Below, piece after piece: positions 28,942 through 38,127 of a stretch of 64,000 bases of DNA; within the stretch, counting starts at the first letter, position 1, and each line of letters opens with the position of its first letter. Position numbers and translations under genes: made by a program. This DNA is from AP-15 sp963700185. GTDB taxonomy: Bacteria > Pseudomonadota > Alphaproteobacteria > ATCC43930 > CGMCC-115725. The notes under the pieces are model-generated. The model had not been told where the DNA came from, did not search any database, and saw nothing but the letters and a program-made list of their open reading frames with translations. The DNA is taken from assembly GCA_963700185.1 (NCBI GenBank), contig CAVOWP010000022.1:154735-218734 (forward strand), in the 5' to 3' direction.

Positions 28942-28978
28942 TCGACAGTCCCCGCCCTGGTCCATACATTCCCTCGCC

Positions 28979-30994
28979 ATGAACCAAGCTTTCGCGTCCT
29001 ACGATGTCGTCGTGGTCGGCGGCGGGCATGCCGGGTGTGAGGCGGCGGCGGCTGCAACTCGGGTCGGCGCACAAACATTGTTGCTGACGCACAAGCGGGC
29101 GACGATCGGCGAGATGTCGTGCAATCCGGCGATCGGCGGGCTCGGCAAGGGGCATCTGGTGCGCGAGGTCGACGCGCTCGACGGCGTCATGGGCCGGGCT
29201 ATCGACAGCGCCGGGATCCAGTTCCGCATCCTGAACCGCAGCAAGGGTGCGGCGGTGCGCGGGCCCCGCGCCCAGGCCGACCGCAAGCTCTATCGCCGTG
29301 CAGTCGCCGAATTGCTGGCCGAAACCCCTGCTCTCGACATCGTCGAAGGGGCGGCCGAGGATCTGCTGCTCGATGCCGGCGGACATGTCTGCGGGCTCTT
29401 GCTGGCTGACGGCAGGCGCGTTGCGGCCGGCCGAGTTGTGTTGACGACCGGCACCTTTCTCAATGGCCTCATCCATATCGGCGGCGAGAAGATCCCGGCG
29501 GGCCGGGTCGGCGAAAAGCCGTCGCTCGGCCTGTCGCAGACCCTCGCCCGCCACGGTTTCGCGCTCGGGCGCCTCAAGACCGGCACGCCGCCACGGCTCG
29601 ACGGCGGCACGGTAGATTGGGCCGGGCTCGATGTTCAGCCCGGCGACGACCCGCCGCCGCCCTTCTCTTTCATTACCGACCGCATCGCGACGCCCCAGGT
29701 CGTCTGCCACATCACCGCGACGACCTCGGCGACGCATGCCGTCATTCGCGCCAATCTCGACCGCTCGCCGATGTATTCGGGGCAGATCACCAGCGTTGGC
29801 CCGCGTTATTGTCCGTCGATCGAGGACAAGGTCGTGCGCTTTGCCGAGCGCGAGCGGCACCAGATCTTTCTCGAGCCGGAGGGGCTCGACGACGACACGA
29901 TCTACCCGAACGGCATCTCGACCTCGCTGCCGCGCGAGGCGCAGGAGGCGATGCTGCGGACGATACCGGGGCTCGAAAGGGCCGTGATGCGGCGCCCCGG
30001 CTATGCCATCGAGTACGATTTCGTCGATCCGCGCGAGCTTTATCCGAGCCTCGAGACGCGGCGGGTTCCCGGGCTCTATCTCGCGGGCCAGATCAACGGC
30101 ACGACTGGCTATGAGGAGGCGGCCGCGCAGGGCCTGGTCGCCGGTCTCAACGCGGCGCTCGCGGCGAGTGGAACGGAGCCGCTCGTGCTCGACCGCGCCG
30201 ACGCCTATATCGGCGTATTGATCGACGATCTCGTCACCCGCGGCACCACCGAACCCTACCGGATGTTCACCTCGCGCGCCGAGTATCGGCTCACTCTGCG
30301 CGCGGACAATGCCGATCAGCGCCTGACGCCGATCGGCATCCGTCTGGGCGCGGTCGGCCAAGGGCGCGAGCGGCGCTATGCGGCGAAAATGACGGCGCTC
30401 AACGAGGCGCGCCGCCGGCTCGCCGAGCTGCGCATGACGCCGCCGGCATTGAAGCGCCACGGGATCATGGTCAATGAGGACGGCATTGCCCGCAATGCCG
30501 CGGAGCTGTTGGCCTATCCCGGGGTCGACCTCGCGCGTCTCGCTGCAATTTGGCCCGAGCTCGGCTCGCTTACGCCAGATATCGCCGAACAGCTGGAGAT
30601 CGACGCCCGCTATGCCGGCTATCTCGAACGCCAGGAACGGGACATCGCCTCGTTCCGCCGCGACGAGGCGCTGCTGCTTCCCGCCGACCTCGACTATTCG
30701 GCGGTCGGCAGCCTGTCGCGCGAGATCAGCGGCAAGCTCGCCGCCGCGCGCCCCGCCACCCTCGGCGCCGTCGCACGGATCTCCGGCGTCACGCCTGCGG
30801 CGCTGGTGGCGTTGCTGAAGTACGTCAAGCGCCGGGGCGGAGATACCCTCACCCGCCAAGCCCATTCGGGCTTGGTCCCCCCTCTCCCGCACTGCGGGAG
30901 AGGGGCCAACGAGCTGATTTCCTTGGAGCCCCTCTCCCGCAATGCGGGAGAGGGTGCTGAGCGCAGCGAAGCGGGTGAGGGCGAGGCGGCGTGA
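28979..30994 (+). CDS. mnmG: tRNA uridine-5-carboxymethylaminomethyl modification enzyme MnmG (GidA)
   Basis: With MnmE, MnmG modifies the wobble uridine of several tRNAs using FAD and NADH, in the cytoplasm. The FAD motif VVVVGGGHAGCEAA, SCNPAIGGLGKGHLVREVDALDG, and the GTTGYEEAAAQGLVAGLNAA segment are intact. Length is 671 residues; most members have about 620-630. Residues 623-671 (LTRQAHSGLVPPLPHCGRG...) are encoded by a composite palindromic repeat. I start at the ATG at 28979; the upstream in-frame ATG lies inside a parS site. Its stop overlaps the rsmG start by 4 bp. MnmE is not adjacent. Confidence 0.95.
   Translation: MNQAFASYDVVVVGGGHAGCEAAAAATRVGAQTLLLTHKRATIGEMSCNPAIGGLGKGHLVREVDALDGVMGRAIDSAGIQFRILNRSKGAAVRGPRAQADRKLYRRAVAELLAETPALDIVEGAAEDLLLDAGGHVCGLLLADGRRVAAGRVVLTTGTFLNGLIHIGGEKIPAGRVGEKPSLGLSQTLARHGFALGRLKTGTPPRLDGGTVDWAGLDVQPGDDPPPPFSFITDRIATPQVVCHITATTSATHAVIRANLDRSPMYSGQITSVGPRYCPSIEDKVVRFAERERHQIFLEPEGLDDDTIYPNGISTSLPREAQEAMLRTIPGLERAVMRRPGYAIEYDFVDPRELYPSLETRRVPGLYLAGQINGTTGYEEAAAQGLVAGLNAALAASGTEPLVLDRADAYIGVLIDDLVTRGTTEPYRMFTSRAEYRLTLRADNADQRLTPIGIRLGAVGQGRERRYAAKMTALNEARRRLAELRMTPPALKRHGIMVNEDGIARNAAELLAYPGVDLARLAAIWPELGSLTPDIAEQLEIDARYAGYLERQERDIASFRRDEALLLPADLDYSAVGSLSREISGKLAAARPATLGAVARISGVTPAALVALLKYVKRRGGDTLTRQAHSGLVPPLPHCGRGANELISLEPLSRNAGEGAERSEAGEGEAA
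30845..30981. repeat. composite CTCTCCCGC repeat inside the 3' end of mnmG
   Basis: Same element as at 18153-18287: ACCCTCACCC at the left, a hairpin around CAAGCCCATTCGGGCTTG, two hairpins of the form CCTCTCCCGC-n-GCGGGAGAGG, then TGCTGAGCGCAGCGAAGCGGGTGAGGG at the right. It lies entirely within the mnmG reading frame and adds about 49 codons. Confidence 0.85.
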
Positions 30995-31620
30995 CGGCAC
31001 CGCTCGGGCCCGAAGGGTTTGCCGAGCTCGTCCCTGTTTCACGTGAAACACTCGCGCGGCTGGAGGCGTATGGGGAGCTGCTGACCCGGTGGTCGGTGCG
31101 CATCAATCTCGTCGGCCGCGACACTCTTCCCGACCTTTGGCGGCGGCACATCCTCGATTCGGCGCAGCTGCATCATTTCGTTCCGGAGGCGGTCCGAAAC
31201 GTGATCGACCTCGGCAGCGGGGCCGGGCTGCCGGGGCTCGTGCTGGCGATTCTCGGCGTACCCGGCGTCGAGCTGGTCGAAGCGGATTCGCGGAAAGCCG
31301 CGTTTCTGCGCGAGGCGGCGCGGGTCGCCGGGGCGGAGGTCACGATTCGGCCATGCCGCATCCAGGCAGTGCCACCGCATCCAGTCGATGTCGTGACCGC
31401 GCGCGCCTGCGCGCCGCTCGACCGGTTGCTCGATTTGGCCGCACCGTTTTTGGCGCCTGACAGCCTTTGCCTGTTTCCCAAAGGCGAGCGGTTCAACGAG
31501 GAATTGACCCTGGCGCGCAAAGCCTGGACAATGAAGGTGTCGGTCGAGCAGAGCCTGTCCGACCGGCGGGGGGTCGTTCTTCGCTTGCAACAGGTTGCCC
31601 GTGAGCCTCGCCAGGCTTGA
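30991..31620 (+). CDS. rsmG: 16S rRNA (guanine(527)-N(7))-methyltransferase RsmG (GidB)
   Basis: A 209-residue SAM-dependent methyltransferase that methylates G527 of 16S rRNA. The SAM motif is VIDLGSGAGLPGLVLAIL, followed by VELVEADSRKAAFLREAARV and DVVTARACAPLDRLLDLA. The GTG start overlaps mnmG by 4 bp. A perfect parS site lies within codons 15-20 (encoding VSRET). Its end overlaps the parA start by 20 bp, so mnmG-rsmG-parA-parB form one tightly packed operon. Confidence 0.95.
   Translation: MTAPLGPEGFAELVPVSRETLARLEAYGELLTRWSVRINLVGRDTLPDLWRRHILDSAQLHHFVPEAVRNVIDLGSGAGLPGLVLAILGVPGVELVEADSRKAAFLREAARVAGAEVTIRPCRIQAVPPHPVDVVTARACAPLDRLLDLAAPFLAPDSLCLFPKGERFNEELTLARKAWTMKVSVEQSLSDRRGVVLRLQQVAREPRQA
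31035..31050. promoter_or_regulatory. parS site (perfect 16-mer) inside rsmG
   Basis: TGTTTCACGTGAAACA is an exact match to the bacterial parS consensus. It sits within rsmG, 1.4 kb from parB. ParB is expected to bind here and load onto DNA to form the partition complex near the origin. Confidence 0.95.
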
Positions 31621-32427
31621 CGCGGAGCCGCGCGCCGTTCCGGCCGCGCGCCGCGCCCGCATCATCGCGCTCGCCAATCAGAAGGGCGGGGTCGGCAAGA
31701 CGACGACTGCAATAAATCTCGCAACCGCGCTGGCGGCTGTCGGTCATTGCGTATTGCTGATCGATCTCGATCCGCAAGGCAACGCCAGCACCGGTCTCGG
31801 CGTCGAGCGGCTGGCGCGCGCCGTGACCAGCTATGAGCTGATCCTCGGCGAGGCCGAGCTCGACCAGGCCGTCGTATCGACAGAGATTCCCCGGCTGGCC
31901 ATGATCCCTGCGTCGCAGGATCTGGCCGGCGCCGAGTTGGAGCTGGCGGCGCGGGAGCGGCGCGAATTTCTGCTGAGCCGGGCCATCCGCAGCCGCGTGC
32001 GCGATTATGACGAGGTGCTCATCGACTGCCCGCCGTCACTGAACTTGCTGACGATCAATGCGCTGGTCGCCGCCGATTTGTACTGGTGCCATTGCAGTGC
32101 GAGTTTTATGCACTGGAAGGCCTTAGTCAATTGATGCGGACGATCGAACGGGTGCAGCGCGCACTCAACCCCCGGCTCGATCTGCAAGGCGTACTGCTGA
32201 CAATGTATGACCAGCGCAATAACCTCTGCGACCAGGTCGCGACGGATGTGCGCGGTCATTTCGGAGCTAGAGTGTTCGACACGATGATCCCGCGCAACGT
32301 GCGCATTGCCGAGGCCCCGTCACACGGCAAGCCGGTATTGATTTACGACCACGGCTGTGCCGGCGCGCAGGCCTATATCCGGCTGGCCGCCGAGGTATTG
32401 CGCCGCAGCGGAGCGGCTGCACAATGA
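31601..32427 (+). pseudogene. parA: chromosome partitioning ATPase ParA (Soj), -1 frameshift
   Basis: ParA segregates chromosome origins with ParB/parS. The deviant Walker A KGGVGKTTTAINLATALA, DLDPQGNASTGLG, and VLIDCPPSLNLLTINALVAA are in the first frame; VPLQCEFYALEGLSQLMRTIER, VRGHFGARVFDTMIPRNVRI and EAPSHGKPVLIYD are in the next. One base is missing at about 32075-32082 (GCCGATTTGTACTGG); adding one restores AD-x-VLVPLQCEF and gives about 275 residues. Loss of ParA would be severe in an alphaproteobacterium with parB intact, so sequence error is likely. Confidence 0.9.
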
Positions 32428-33281
32428 GTGAGCGGGCGCGGCGGCGCCAACTGGGCCGAGGTCTCGCAACCCTGTTCGGCGAGGCCGACGGCGGCTCGTC
32501 CGCGGATCCGGCGCCACAGCGCCGCGTCCCGATCGAGCTGATCCGCCCCGGCGCGTTCCAGCCGCGGCGGCGCTTTGTCGAGGCCGAACTCGACGCGCTC
32601 GCCCAGTCTATCCGCGAAAAGGGCATCATCCAACCCTTGCTGGTCCGCCCGCTCGCCGGTGAGGAAGCCGCCTTCGAGCTGATTGCCGGCGAGCGGCGGT
32701 GGCGCGCCGCGCAGCGCGTCGGCATGCACGAGGTGCCGGTCATCATCCGCCCGCTGACGGACTCCGAGGCGCTGGAAATCGCCCTGGTCGAGAACTTGCA
32801 GCGCGAGGATTTATCTGCCCTAGAGGAGGCCGAGGCGTACCGCCGGCTGATGGACGAGTTTGGCCGCACCCAGGCGGGTCTCGCCGAAGCCGTCGGAAGG
32901 AGCCGCAGCCATGTCGCGAATACCTTGCGCCTGCTCTCGTTACCAGCATCGGTGCACCGCAGGCTCGACGACGGCGAGTTGTCGGCCGGGCATGCCCGCG
33001 CGCTGCTCGCCGCAGCGGATCCGGCGGCGCTCGCCGCGGAAGTTGTGCGCCGCGGGCTCAATGTCCGCGCCACCGAGCGGCTCGTCCAGCGCCGCTCTGC
33101 GATGCCGCTGCCAAAGCCGCGACTGCGCGCCGCTGACACGGTGGCGCTCGAGCGCGAACTCAGCACGACCCTCGGCCTACGGGTCACCCTCGAGCCGAAA
33201 CAGCGTGGCGGCGCGTTGACCCTACACTACGCGAACCTCGACCAGCTCGACCGGGTGGTGAGCCTTCTGCGCGCCCGCTGA
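32424..33281 (+). CDS. parB: chromosome partitioning protein ParB (Spo0J)
   Basis: ParB binds parS and CTP and activates ParA. The 285 residues include IELIRPGAFQPRR, the ParB/Srx CTPase motif AFELIAGERRWRAAQRVG and VENLQREDLSALEEAEAYRRL, the helix-turn-helix QAGLAEAVGRSRSHVANTLRLL, and a C-terminal dimerisation domain. The start overlaps the parA stop (ATGA). Two parS sites lie 1.4 and 3.5 kb upstream, so both ends of the system are in this window. Confidence 0.96.
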   Translation: MSERARRRQLGRGLATLFGEADGGSSADPAPQRRVPIELIRPGAFQPRRRFVEAELDALAQSIREKGIIQPLLVRPLAGEEAAFELIAGERRWRAAQRVGMHEVPVIIRPLTDSEALEIALVENLQREDLSALEEAEAYRRLMDEFGRTQAGLAEAVGRSRSHVANTLRLLSLPASVHRRLDDGELSAGHARALLAAADPAALAAEVVRRGLNVRATERLVQRRSAMPLPKPRLRAADTVALERELSTTLGLRVTLEPKQRGGALTLHYANLDQLDRVVSLLRAR

Positions 33282-33333
33282 AAACGGGGGCTAAGCCGAA
33301 AGGGTGCCGACCTTCAGAAAGGCGGGTTTGCGC

Positions 33334-34362
33334 TCACCGACGCCGGTCGCGTGCGGCCTGGGCTAATGCCAGCATGGCCTCGCGGCAGATCGTCTCGGCG
33401 GGAAGACCTGTCGTCTTCATGTTGAGTTCGGCGTTGGCGATGCGGTTGAGCTGAGGGCGGAGCCGTGCCTCGGTCCACAGCCCGAGCTGGCGCCGGAAGC
33501 TGTCTTCTTGTTTGAAGAAGATTGGCGGACGCGCCGTTCGCAACACTTCGTCAATGTTTGCGCCGCCCGCGAGGCGGGCTGTCAGCACATGCAGCCGGTG
33601 GAGGTGGCGCAGCAATGCGCGGATTACCGAAACCGGTGATTCCCCCTGTTGGAAGACCCTGCCGAGCACGCGCTCGACCCGCACGGGATCGCCTTCGGCC
33701 GCCCCCATGACTGCATCGTCGAGCTCGAGCGCCGCGGTGTCGCTGACCGAGAGCCGGGCATCATCGAGCTCGACCCGGCCGCCCTCGCCGGCATAGAGCG
33801 CAAGTTTTTCGAGCTCCGAGCGCGTCAGCAGCCGATCGCCCCCGAGGCGCTCGACCAGAAACTGGCCGGCATCGCGGCTCGCGGTCACCCGATGGGCCGC
33901 CAAGGTCTCGCGGATCACTGCTGCCAGCTCGCGCGGCGTATCGGGATAGCAGCCTATCGCGACGGCCGGCCGCGCCGCTTCGAAGGCTCGGCGGAGCGCC
34001 GAACGAGACGGCAGCTCGCCCGCCTCGACGATGACCAAGGCCTCGCCAAGTGTGCTCTCCAGAAATCCCGCAAAGAGCTTTGCGAGCCCATCGCCGGCAG
34101 CGCGCACCCGCACGACACGCCGGCCTCCTGTAAGGCTCAGCTGGGCGGCTTCGTCGGCGAGTCGCGCGGGATCGGCGGCGAGCACAGCCGCCATCAGATC
34201 GGCGACGCGGAACGGATCTTTGAGGTCGGGACAGACCGACCGCGCTACGGCTTCGGCGCGCTCGCGCACCAACCCCTCATCCGGGCCATACATCAGCACA
34301 GCGCGAATCTCGGGATCGGGCCGCTGCAGGAACGCGGCAATCCGTGCCGGAGTTAGCCTCAC
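33334..34362 (-). CDS. holA: DNA polymerase III delta subunit
   Basis: A 342-residue clamp-loader delta subunit. It matches the family pattern: MRLTPARIAAFLQRPDPEIRAVLMYGPDEGLVRERAEAV at the N-terminus, then a long AAA+-like and collar region. It acts with the gamma/tau complex to open the beta clamp. It follows lptE by 6 bp in the leuS-lptE-holA operon, a conserved order in alphaproteobacteria, and converges on parB. Confidence 0.93.
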   Translation of the reverse strand: MRLTPARIAAFLQRPDPEIRAVLMYGPDEGLVRERAEAVARSVCPDLKDPFRVADLMAAVLAADPARLADEAAQLSLTGGRRVVRVRAAGDGLAKLFAGFLESTLGEALVIVEAGELPSRSALRRAFEAARPAVAIGCYPDTPRELAAVIRETLAAHRVTASRDAGQFLVERLGGDRLLTRSELEKLALYAGEGGRVELDDARLSVSDTAALELDDAVMGAAEGDPVRVERVLGRVFQQGESPVSVIRALLRHLHRLHVLTARLAGGANIDEVLRTARPPIFFKQEDSFRRQLGLWTEARLRPQLNRIANAELNMKTTGLPAETICREAMLALAQAARDRRR

Positions 34363-34368
34363 GACCGC

Positions 34369-34908
34369 TCAACTCGGCGCCGGCGGCTGCTCGGCGAGCC
34401 GGCGCTCCATGAACAGGGACAGCCGAGTCACGATCTCCTGGTTGAGTTCGGCCACGCTGCGAACCGCGGCATCGTCCTCGCCGACCACCGTGGAATACTG
34501 GTTCGGATTGAGGTTGAACGAATTTGCGACGTGCACCGTATTGACCAGCAGGACCTGATGGTTCTTGTTGTCGATCAGATAGTAAGTCGCATAGACGTCG
34601 AGCTTACCCAGCGACGCCAGACCTTGCGACTCGATGCCGAGATTGGTCAGGTATGTGGCAAGCGTAGTCCGCAAGCGGTAGCGCTGGGGGGTGGGCTCGC
34701 CGGTCGGATTGAGCGAGTTGCGCAATGCAATATCGAGCCGCTGGCCGATGCGTTCGAGGATCGGCTCGACGTAGATCGCGCGCAACTCCTCGCTGGCAGG
34801 GCCGCTCGCGGGCTCGGCGTAGAGCGGGGCCCAGCCGCACCCCGAGAGCGCCAGCGGCGGGCCGAGAGCGAGCGTGAGCAGCACGCGCCGCCTCAGGGTG
34901 CCACTCAC
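34369..34908 (-). CDS. lptE: LPS assembly lipoprotein LptE
   Basis: A 179-residue outer-membrane lipoprotein that plugs LptD. The signal peptide ends in a lipobox (ALSGC), followed by GWAPLYAEPASG, the typical LptE start. The body (LATYLTNLGIESQGLASLGKLD..., YYLIDNKNHQVLL) is diverged but family-like. It overlaps the end of leuS by 4 bp and is followed by holA, the usual gene order. Confidence 0.9.
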   Translation of the reverse strand: MSGTLRRRVLLTLALGPPLALSGCGWAPLYAEPASGPASEELRAIYVEPILERIGQRLDIALRNSLNPTGEPTPQRYRLRTTLATYLTNLGIESQGLASLGKLDVYATYYLIDNKNHQVLLVNTVHVANSFNLNPNQYSTVVGEDDAAVRSVAELNQEIVTRLSLFMERRLAEQPPAPS

Positions 34909-37466
34909 GCGACGATATTGACGATGCGGTTCGGCACCACGATGACCTTGCGCGGCGGTCGCCCTTCAAGCCAGCGTGTCACCTGCGGCAATTCCAGGGC
35001 GGCGTTCTGTATTGCAGCCTTGTCCATATCCCGCGGAACATCGAGGGTGCCGCGCAGCTTGCCGTTGACCTGGATGGCGATCGTCACGTGCTCGTCGCGC
35101 GTCAGCTGCGGATCGGCGACGGGCCAGGGCTGATCGGCGAGCAGGCCTTCGCCGCCGAGCGTCTGCCACATCTCCTCGGCGAGATGCGGCATCATCGGTC
35201 CGAGCAGCCGGGTGAGGGTCTCCAGACCCTCGCGAAGCACCTCCGGAGCGCTGGGTTCCGATGACGGGAGCTCTTCAAGGATGTTGGTCAGCTCGCGGAT
35301 CCGCGCGACGGCGCGATTGAACCGGAACTTGTCCAGATCGTCGGTTACCGCAGCGATCGTCTTATGCGTTGACCGGCGTACCGCGTCCAGGCCCGGCGGC
35401 AGTGCGGAGGGCATCGGGGACCCGGGCGCCGCCAGCGGAACCGGAGGTTCGCTGACCATCCGCCAGAGCCGGTTGACATAGCGCCAGATCCCTTCGATCC
35501 CGGTCTCGGTCCATTCGAGATCGCGCTCCGGCGGGCTGTCGGACAACAAATAGAGACGCGCCGTGTCGGCGCCGTAAGTATCGACAATCGCGTCGAGGCC
35601 GACGACGTTCTTTTTGGACTTGCTCATCTTTTCGTGCCGGCCCGCGTTGACCGGCCGGCCGGCTAAGTTGACGAGACGCCCGTCCGCGTCGTGCTCAACT
35701 TCTTCGGGAAAGAGCCATTCTCCGGTCTCGCTCTGATAGGTCTCGTGGCAGACCATGCCCTGCGTGAACAGCCCGGCAAAAGGCTCGTCGAGATCGAGGT
35801 AACCGCATTGCTTCAAGGCGCGGGTGAAGAACCGTGAGTAGAGCAGGTGGAGAACGGCGTGCTCGATGCCGCCGATGTACTGGTCGACCGGCATCCAATA
35901 ATCAACCGCCTCGCGCTCGAAGGCGACCGGCGTGCGTGCCGAGCAAAACCGCAGGAAATACCAAGATGAATCGAAGAATGTGTCCAACGTATCGGTCTCG
36001 CGTCCCGCGGGTCCGCCGCAGCGTGGACATCGGACGTGTTTCCAAGTCGGATGGTGATCGAGCGGATTGCCCGGAACGTCGAAGCTGACATCCTGTGGCA
36101 ATGTGACGGGCAGGTCATTCTCGGGCACGGGGACGATCCCACAGGCGCTGCAGTAGATCACCGGGATCGGGCAGCCCCAGTAGCGCTGGCGCGAAACCCC
36201 CCAGTCGCGCAGCCGGTAAACCGTCGTCCGCTCGCCCAGCCCGAGCTTTTCGAGCCGATCGCCGGCGGCCCGCTTTGCATCCGCCACCGACAGGCCGTCG
36301 AGGAAAGCGGAATTGATCAACATCCCGTTCTCGACATAGGCGGTGTCGCCGATCGTAAAGGTCGCGGCGTCCTCACCCGGCGGCAGCACGACGGGGATCA
36401 CCGGCAGCCGATACTTTCGGGCAAATTCGAGGTCGCGCTGATCATGCGCCGGGCAGCCGAAAATGGCGCCGGTGCCGTACTCCATCAGCACGAAATTGGC
36501 GACATGAACGGGAACATGCCGGCTCTCATCGAACGGATGCACCGCCTCGAGGCCGGTACGATAGCCCCGCTTCTCGGCGGTTTCGATGATCGCCTCACTG
36601 GTGCCGAGACGGTTGCACTCGGCGATGAAGGCGGCGAGACCCGGATCTTGTTCGGCGAGGCGCAACGCCAGCGGATGGTTCGGTGAGAGCGCCAGGAACG
36701 AGGCGCCAAAGAGCGTGTCCTGCCGAGTCGTGAAGACCTCGATGCGCTCGTCCCTCCCGGCGATCGCGAAGAAAACGCGCGCCCCTTCCGAGCGGCCGAT
36801 CCAGTTCTCCTGCATCAGCCGCACGCGCTCCGGCCAGCGCTCGAGGTCCCCAATGGCGTCGAGAAGCTCCTCGGTAAAGGCGGTGATGCGCAAGGACCAT
36901 TGCGCCAAGAGCCGCTTTTCGACGATCGCCCCGGATCGCCAGCCGCGCCCGTCGATCACCTGCTCGTTGGCGAGCACCGTGTTCTCGGCCGGGTCCCAAT
37001 TGACCCAGGATTCCTTGCGATAGGCGAGGCCGGCCGCGAGGAAGTCGAGGAAAATCTTCTGCTGGTGGCGGTAAAACTCCGGATGGCAGGTCGCGATCTC
37101 GCGCGACCAGTCGTAACCGAACCCCATGCGTTCGAGTTGGGCCCGCATCGTCCTGATGTTCTCGTGGGTCCAAATCGCCGGATGGATGTTTTCGGCCATC
37201 GCCGCGTTTTCCGCGGGAAGGCCGAAGGCGTCCCATCCCATAGGGTGGAGCACGTTGAACCCTTGCGCCCGGCGGTAGCGCGCGACCAGGTCTCCGATCG
37301 TGTAGTTGCGCACGTGGCCGACATGGAGCTTGCCGGACGGATAGGGATACATTTCCAGGACATAATATTTCGGGCGCCCGGGCTCCGCCGCGACCTCGAA
37401 CAGCCGCTGCTCACGCCACATGCGCTGCCACTTTGCTTCGCTTTCGCGGAAATTGTATCGCGACAT
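34905..37466 (-). CDS. leuS: leucyl-tRNA synthetase
   Basis: A class I aminoacyl-tRNA synthetase of 853 residues. The HIGH motif is YPYPSGKLHVGHVRNYTIGD (HVGH) and the KMSKS motif is present (EKMSKSKKNVVG). The editing domain contains TRQDTLFGASFLALSPNH, and a zinc-like CPRCGG follows. I start at the ATG at 37466 (MSRYNFRESEAKW); the twelve residues upstream are not conserved. It is the first gene of the leuS-lptE-holA operon. Confidence 0.97.
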   Translation of the reverse strand: MSRYNFRESEAKWQRMWREQRLFEVAAEPGRPKYYVLEMYPYPSGKLHVGHVRNYTIGDLVARYRRAQGFNVLHPMGWDAFGLPAENAAMAENIHPAIWTHENIRTMRAQLERMGFGYDWSREIATCHPEFYRHQQKIFLDFLAAGLAYRKESWVNWDPAENTVLANEQVIDGRGWRSGAIVEKRLLAQWSLRITAFTEELLDAIGDLERWPERVRLMQENWIGRSEGARVFFAIAGRDERIEVFTTRQDTLFGASFLALSPNHPLALRLAEQDPGLAAFIAECNRLGTSEAIIETAEKRGYRTGLEAVHPFDESRHVPVHVANFVLMEYGTGAIFGCPAHDQRDLEFARKYRLPVIPVVLPPGEDAATFTIGDTAYVENGMLINSAFLDGLSVADAKRAAGDRLEKLGLGERTTVYRLRDWGVSRQRYWGCPIPVIYCSACGIVPVPENDLPVTLPQDVSFDVPGNPLDHHPTWKHVRCPRCGGPAGRETDTLDTFFDSSWYFLRFCSARTPVAFEREAVDYWMPVDQYIGGIEHAVLHLLYSRFFTRALKQCGYLDLDEPFAGLFTQGMVCHETYQSETGEWLFPEEVEHDADGRLVNLAGRPVNAGRHEKMSKSKKNVVGLDAIVDTYGADTARLYLLSDSPPERDLEWTETGIEGIWRYVNRLWRMVSEPPVPLAAPGSPMPSALPPGLDAVRRSTHKTIAAVTDDLDKFRFNRAVARIRELTNILEELPSSEPSAPEVLREGLETLTRLLGPMMPHLAEEMWQTLGGEGLLADQPWPVADPQLTRDEHVTIAIQVNGKLRGTLDVPRDMDKAAIQNAALELPQVTRWLEGRPPRKVIVVPNRIVNIVA

Positions 37467-37533
37467 GGCTAGGGATCTAGCCACGCTTGGGCCCGCCTGC
37501 AAGCCGGTTCGGCTGCCTTCGACGGCGGCGTTT

Positions 37534-38097
37534 TCAACTCGGCGCCGGCGTCCAGGCGCGCTTCAGTTGCCGCGCCCGACTGAGGATCGCGTTTTCGAGA
37601 TCGATCTCGACTTGTCTGGCGATCGTGGTTTCGGCCCATTGTCCGTTCGCCGAACGTTCCTGGCGATCGACCGTCACGGTCAGCGAATCGGAATGCAACG
37701 CCCGGGACAGGATGAAGACATTGACCCGGTACCGGAGATTCGGGTTTCCCGGCGGCGAGTACCAGTCGGTAACGATCGAGCCGGTCAGCGGATCTTCTGA
37801 TGCGTATTTGACGAAATCGAGTGTGTCGTGCGCCGCTTGCCACAGAATCGGGCTCACCGTCCGGCCGGTTTGCGGCCCCGGATCCTTGACGGATTCCTTC
37901 TTGGCAAGACCAAGCACCGTGAAGATGTTCGCCTCGGTGTCGATGTCCTCTGGCTCGCTCGATGACGCCTTCTGGGTCTCAGCCGCGCCCGGTTGTCCAT
38001 GCGCCTGTTCAGCCGGCGGGCTCGCTGCGCAGGCGGCGAGCGCCAACGAAAGACTTGCGGCGAGGGCGGCTGAGGAGCGGTAATAAATGACGGACAT
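37534..38097 (-). CDS. DUF3576 family lipoprotein
   Basis: A 187-residue lipoprotein: the signal MSVIYYRSSAALAASLSLALAAC has a lipobox (LAAC), followed by a variable linker and the DUF3576 domain (FTVLGLAKKESVKDPGPQ ... DTLDFVKYASEDPLTGSI ... YRVNVFILSRAL). The family is alphaproteobacterial and often precedes leuS, as here (67 bp). The open frame extends upstream to 38535 but overlaps yggS; I use the ATG at 38097. Confidence 0.87.
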   Translation of the reverse strand: MSVIYYRSSAALAASLSLALAACAASPPAEQAHGQPGAAETQKASSSEPEDIDTEANIFTVLGLAKKESVKDPGPQTGRTVSPILWQAAHDTLDFVKYASEDPLTGSIVTDWYSPPGNPNLRYRVNVFILSRALHSDSLTVTVDRQERSANGQWAETTIARQVEIDLENAILSRARQLKRAWTPAPS

Positions 38098-38127
38098 GGA
38101 GCGATCTTTGCCAGGAATGGAGCTGCT

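Noticed and set aside
28925..28978. Extended N-terminus of MnmG (MFHVKPRQSP...)
   Set aside because: The extra codons are the parS site itself and are not conserved in MnmG; the ATG at 28979 gives the standard start.
28842..33333. Chromosome origin (oriC)
   Set aside because: parABS suggests the origin is near, but I could not find a cluster of DnaA boxes or an A/T-rich unwinding region.
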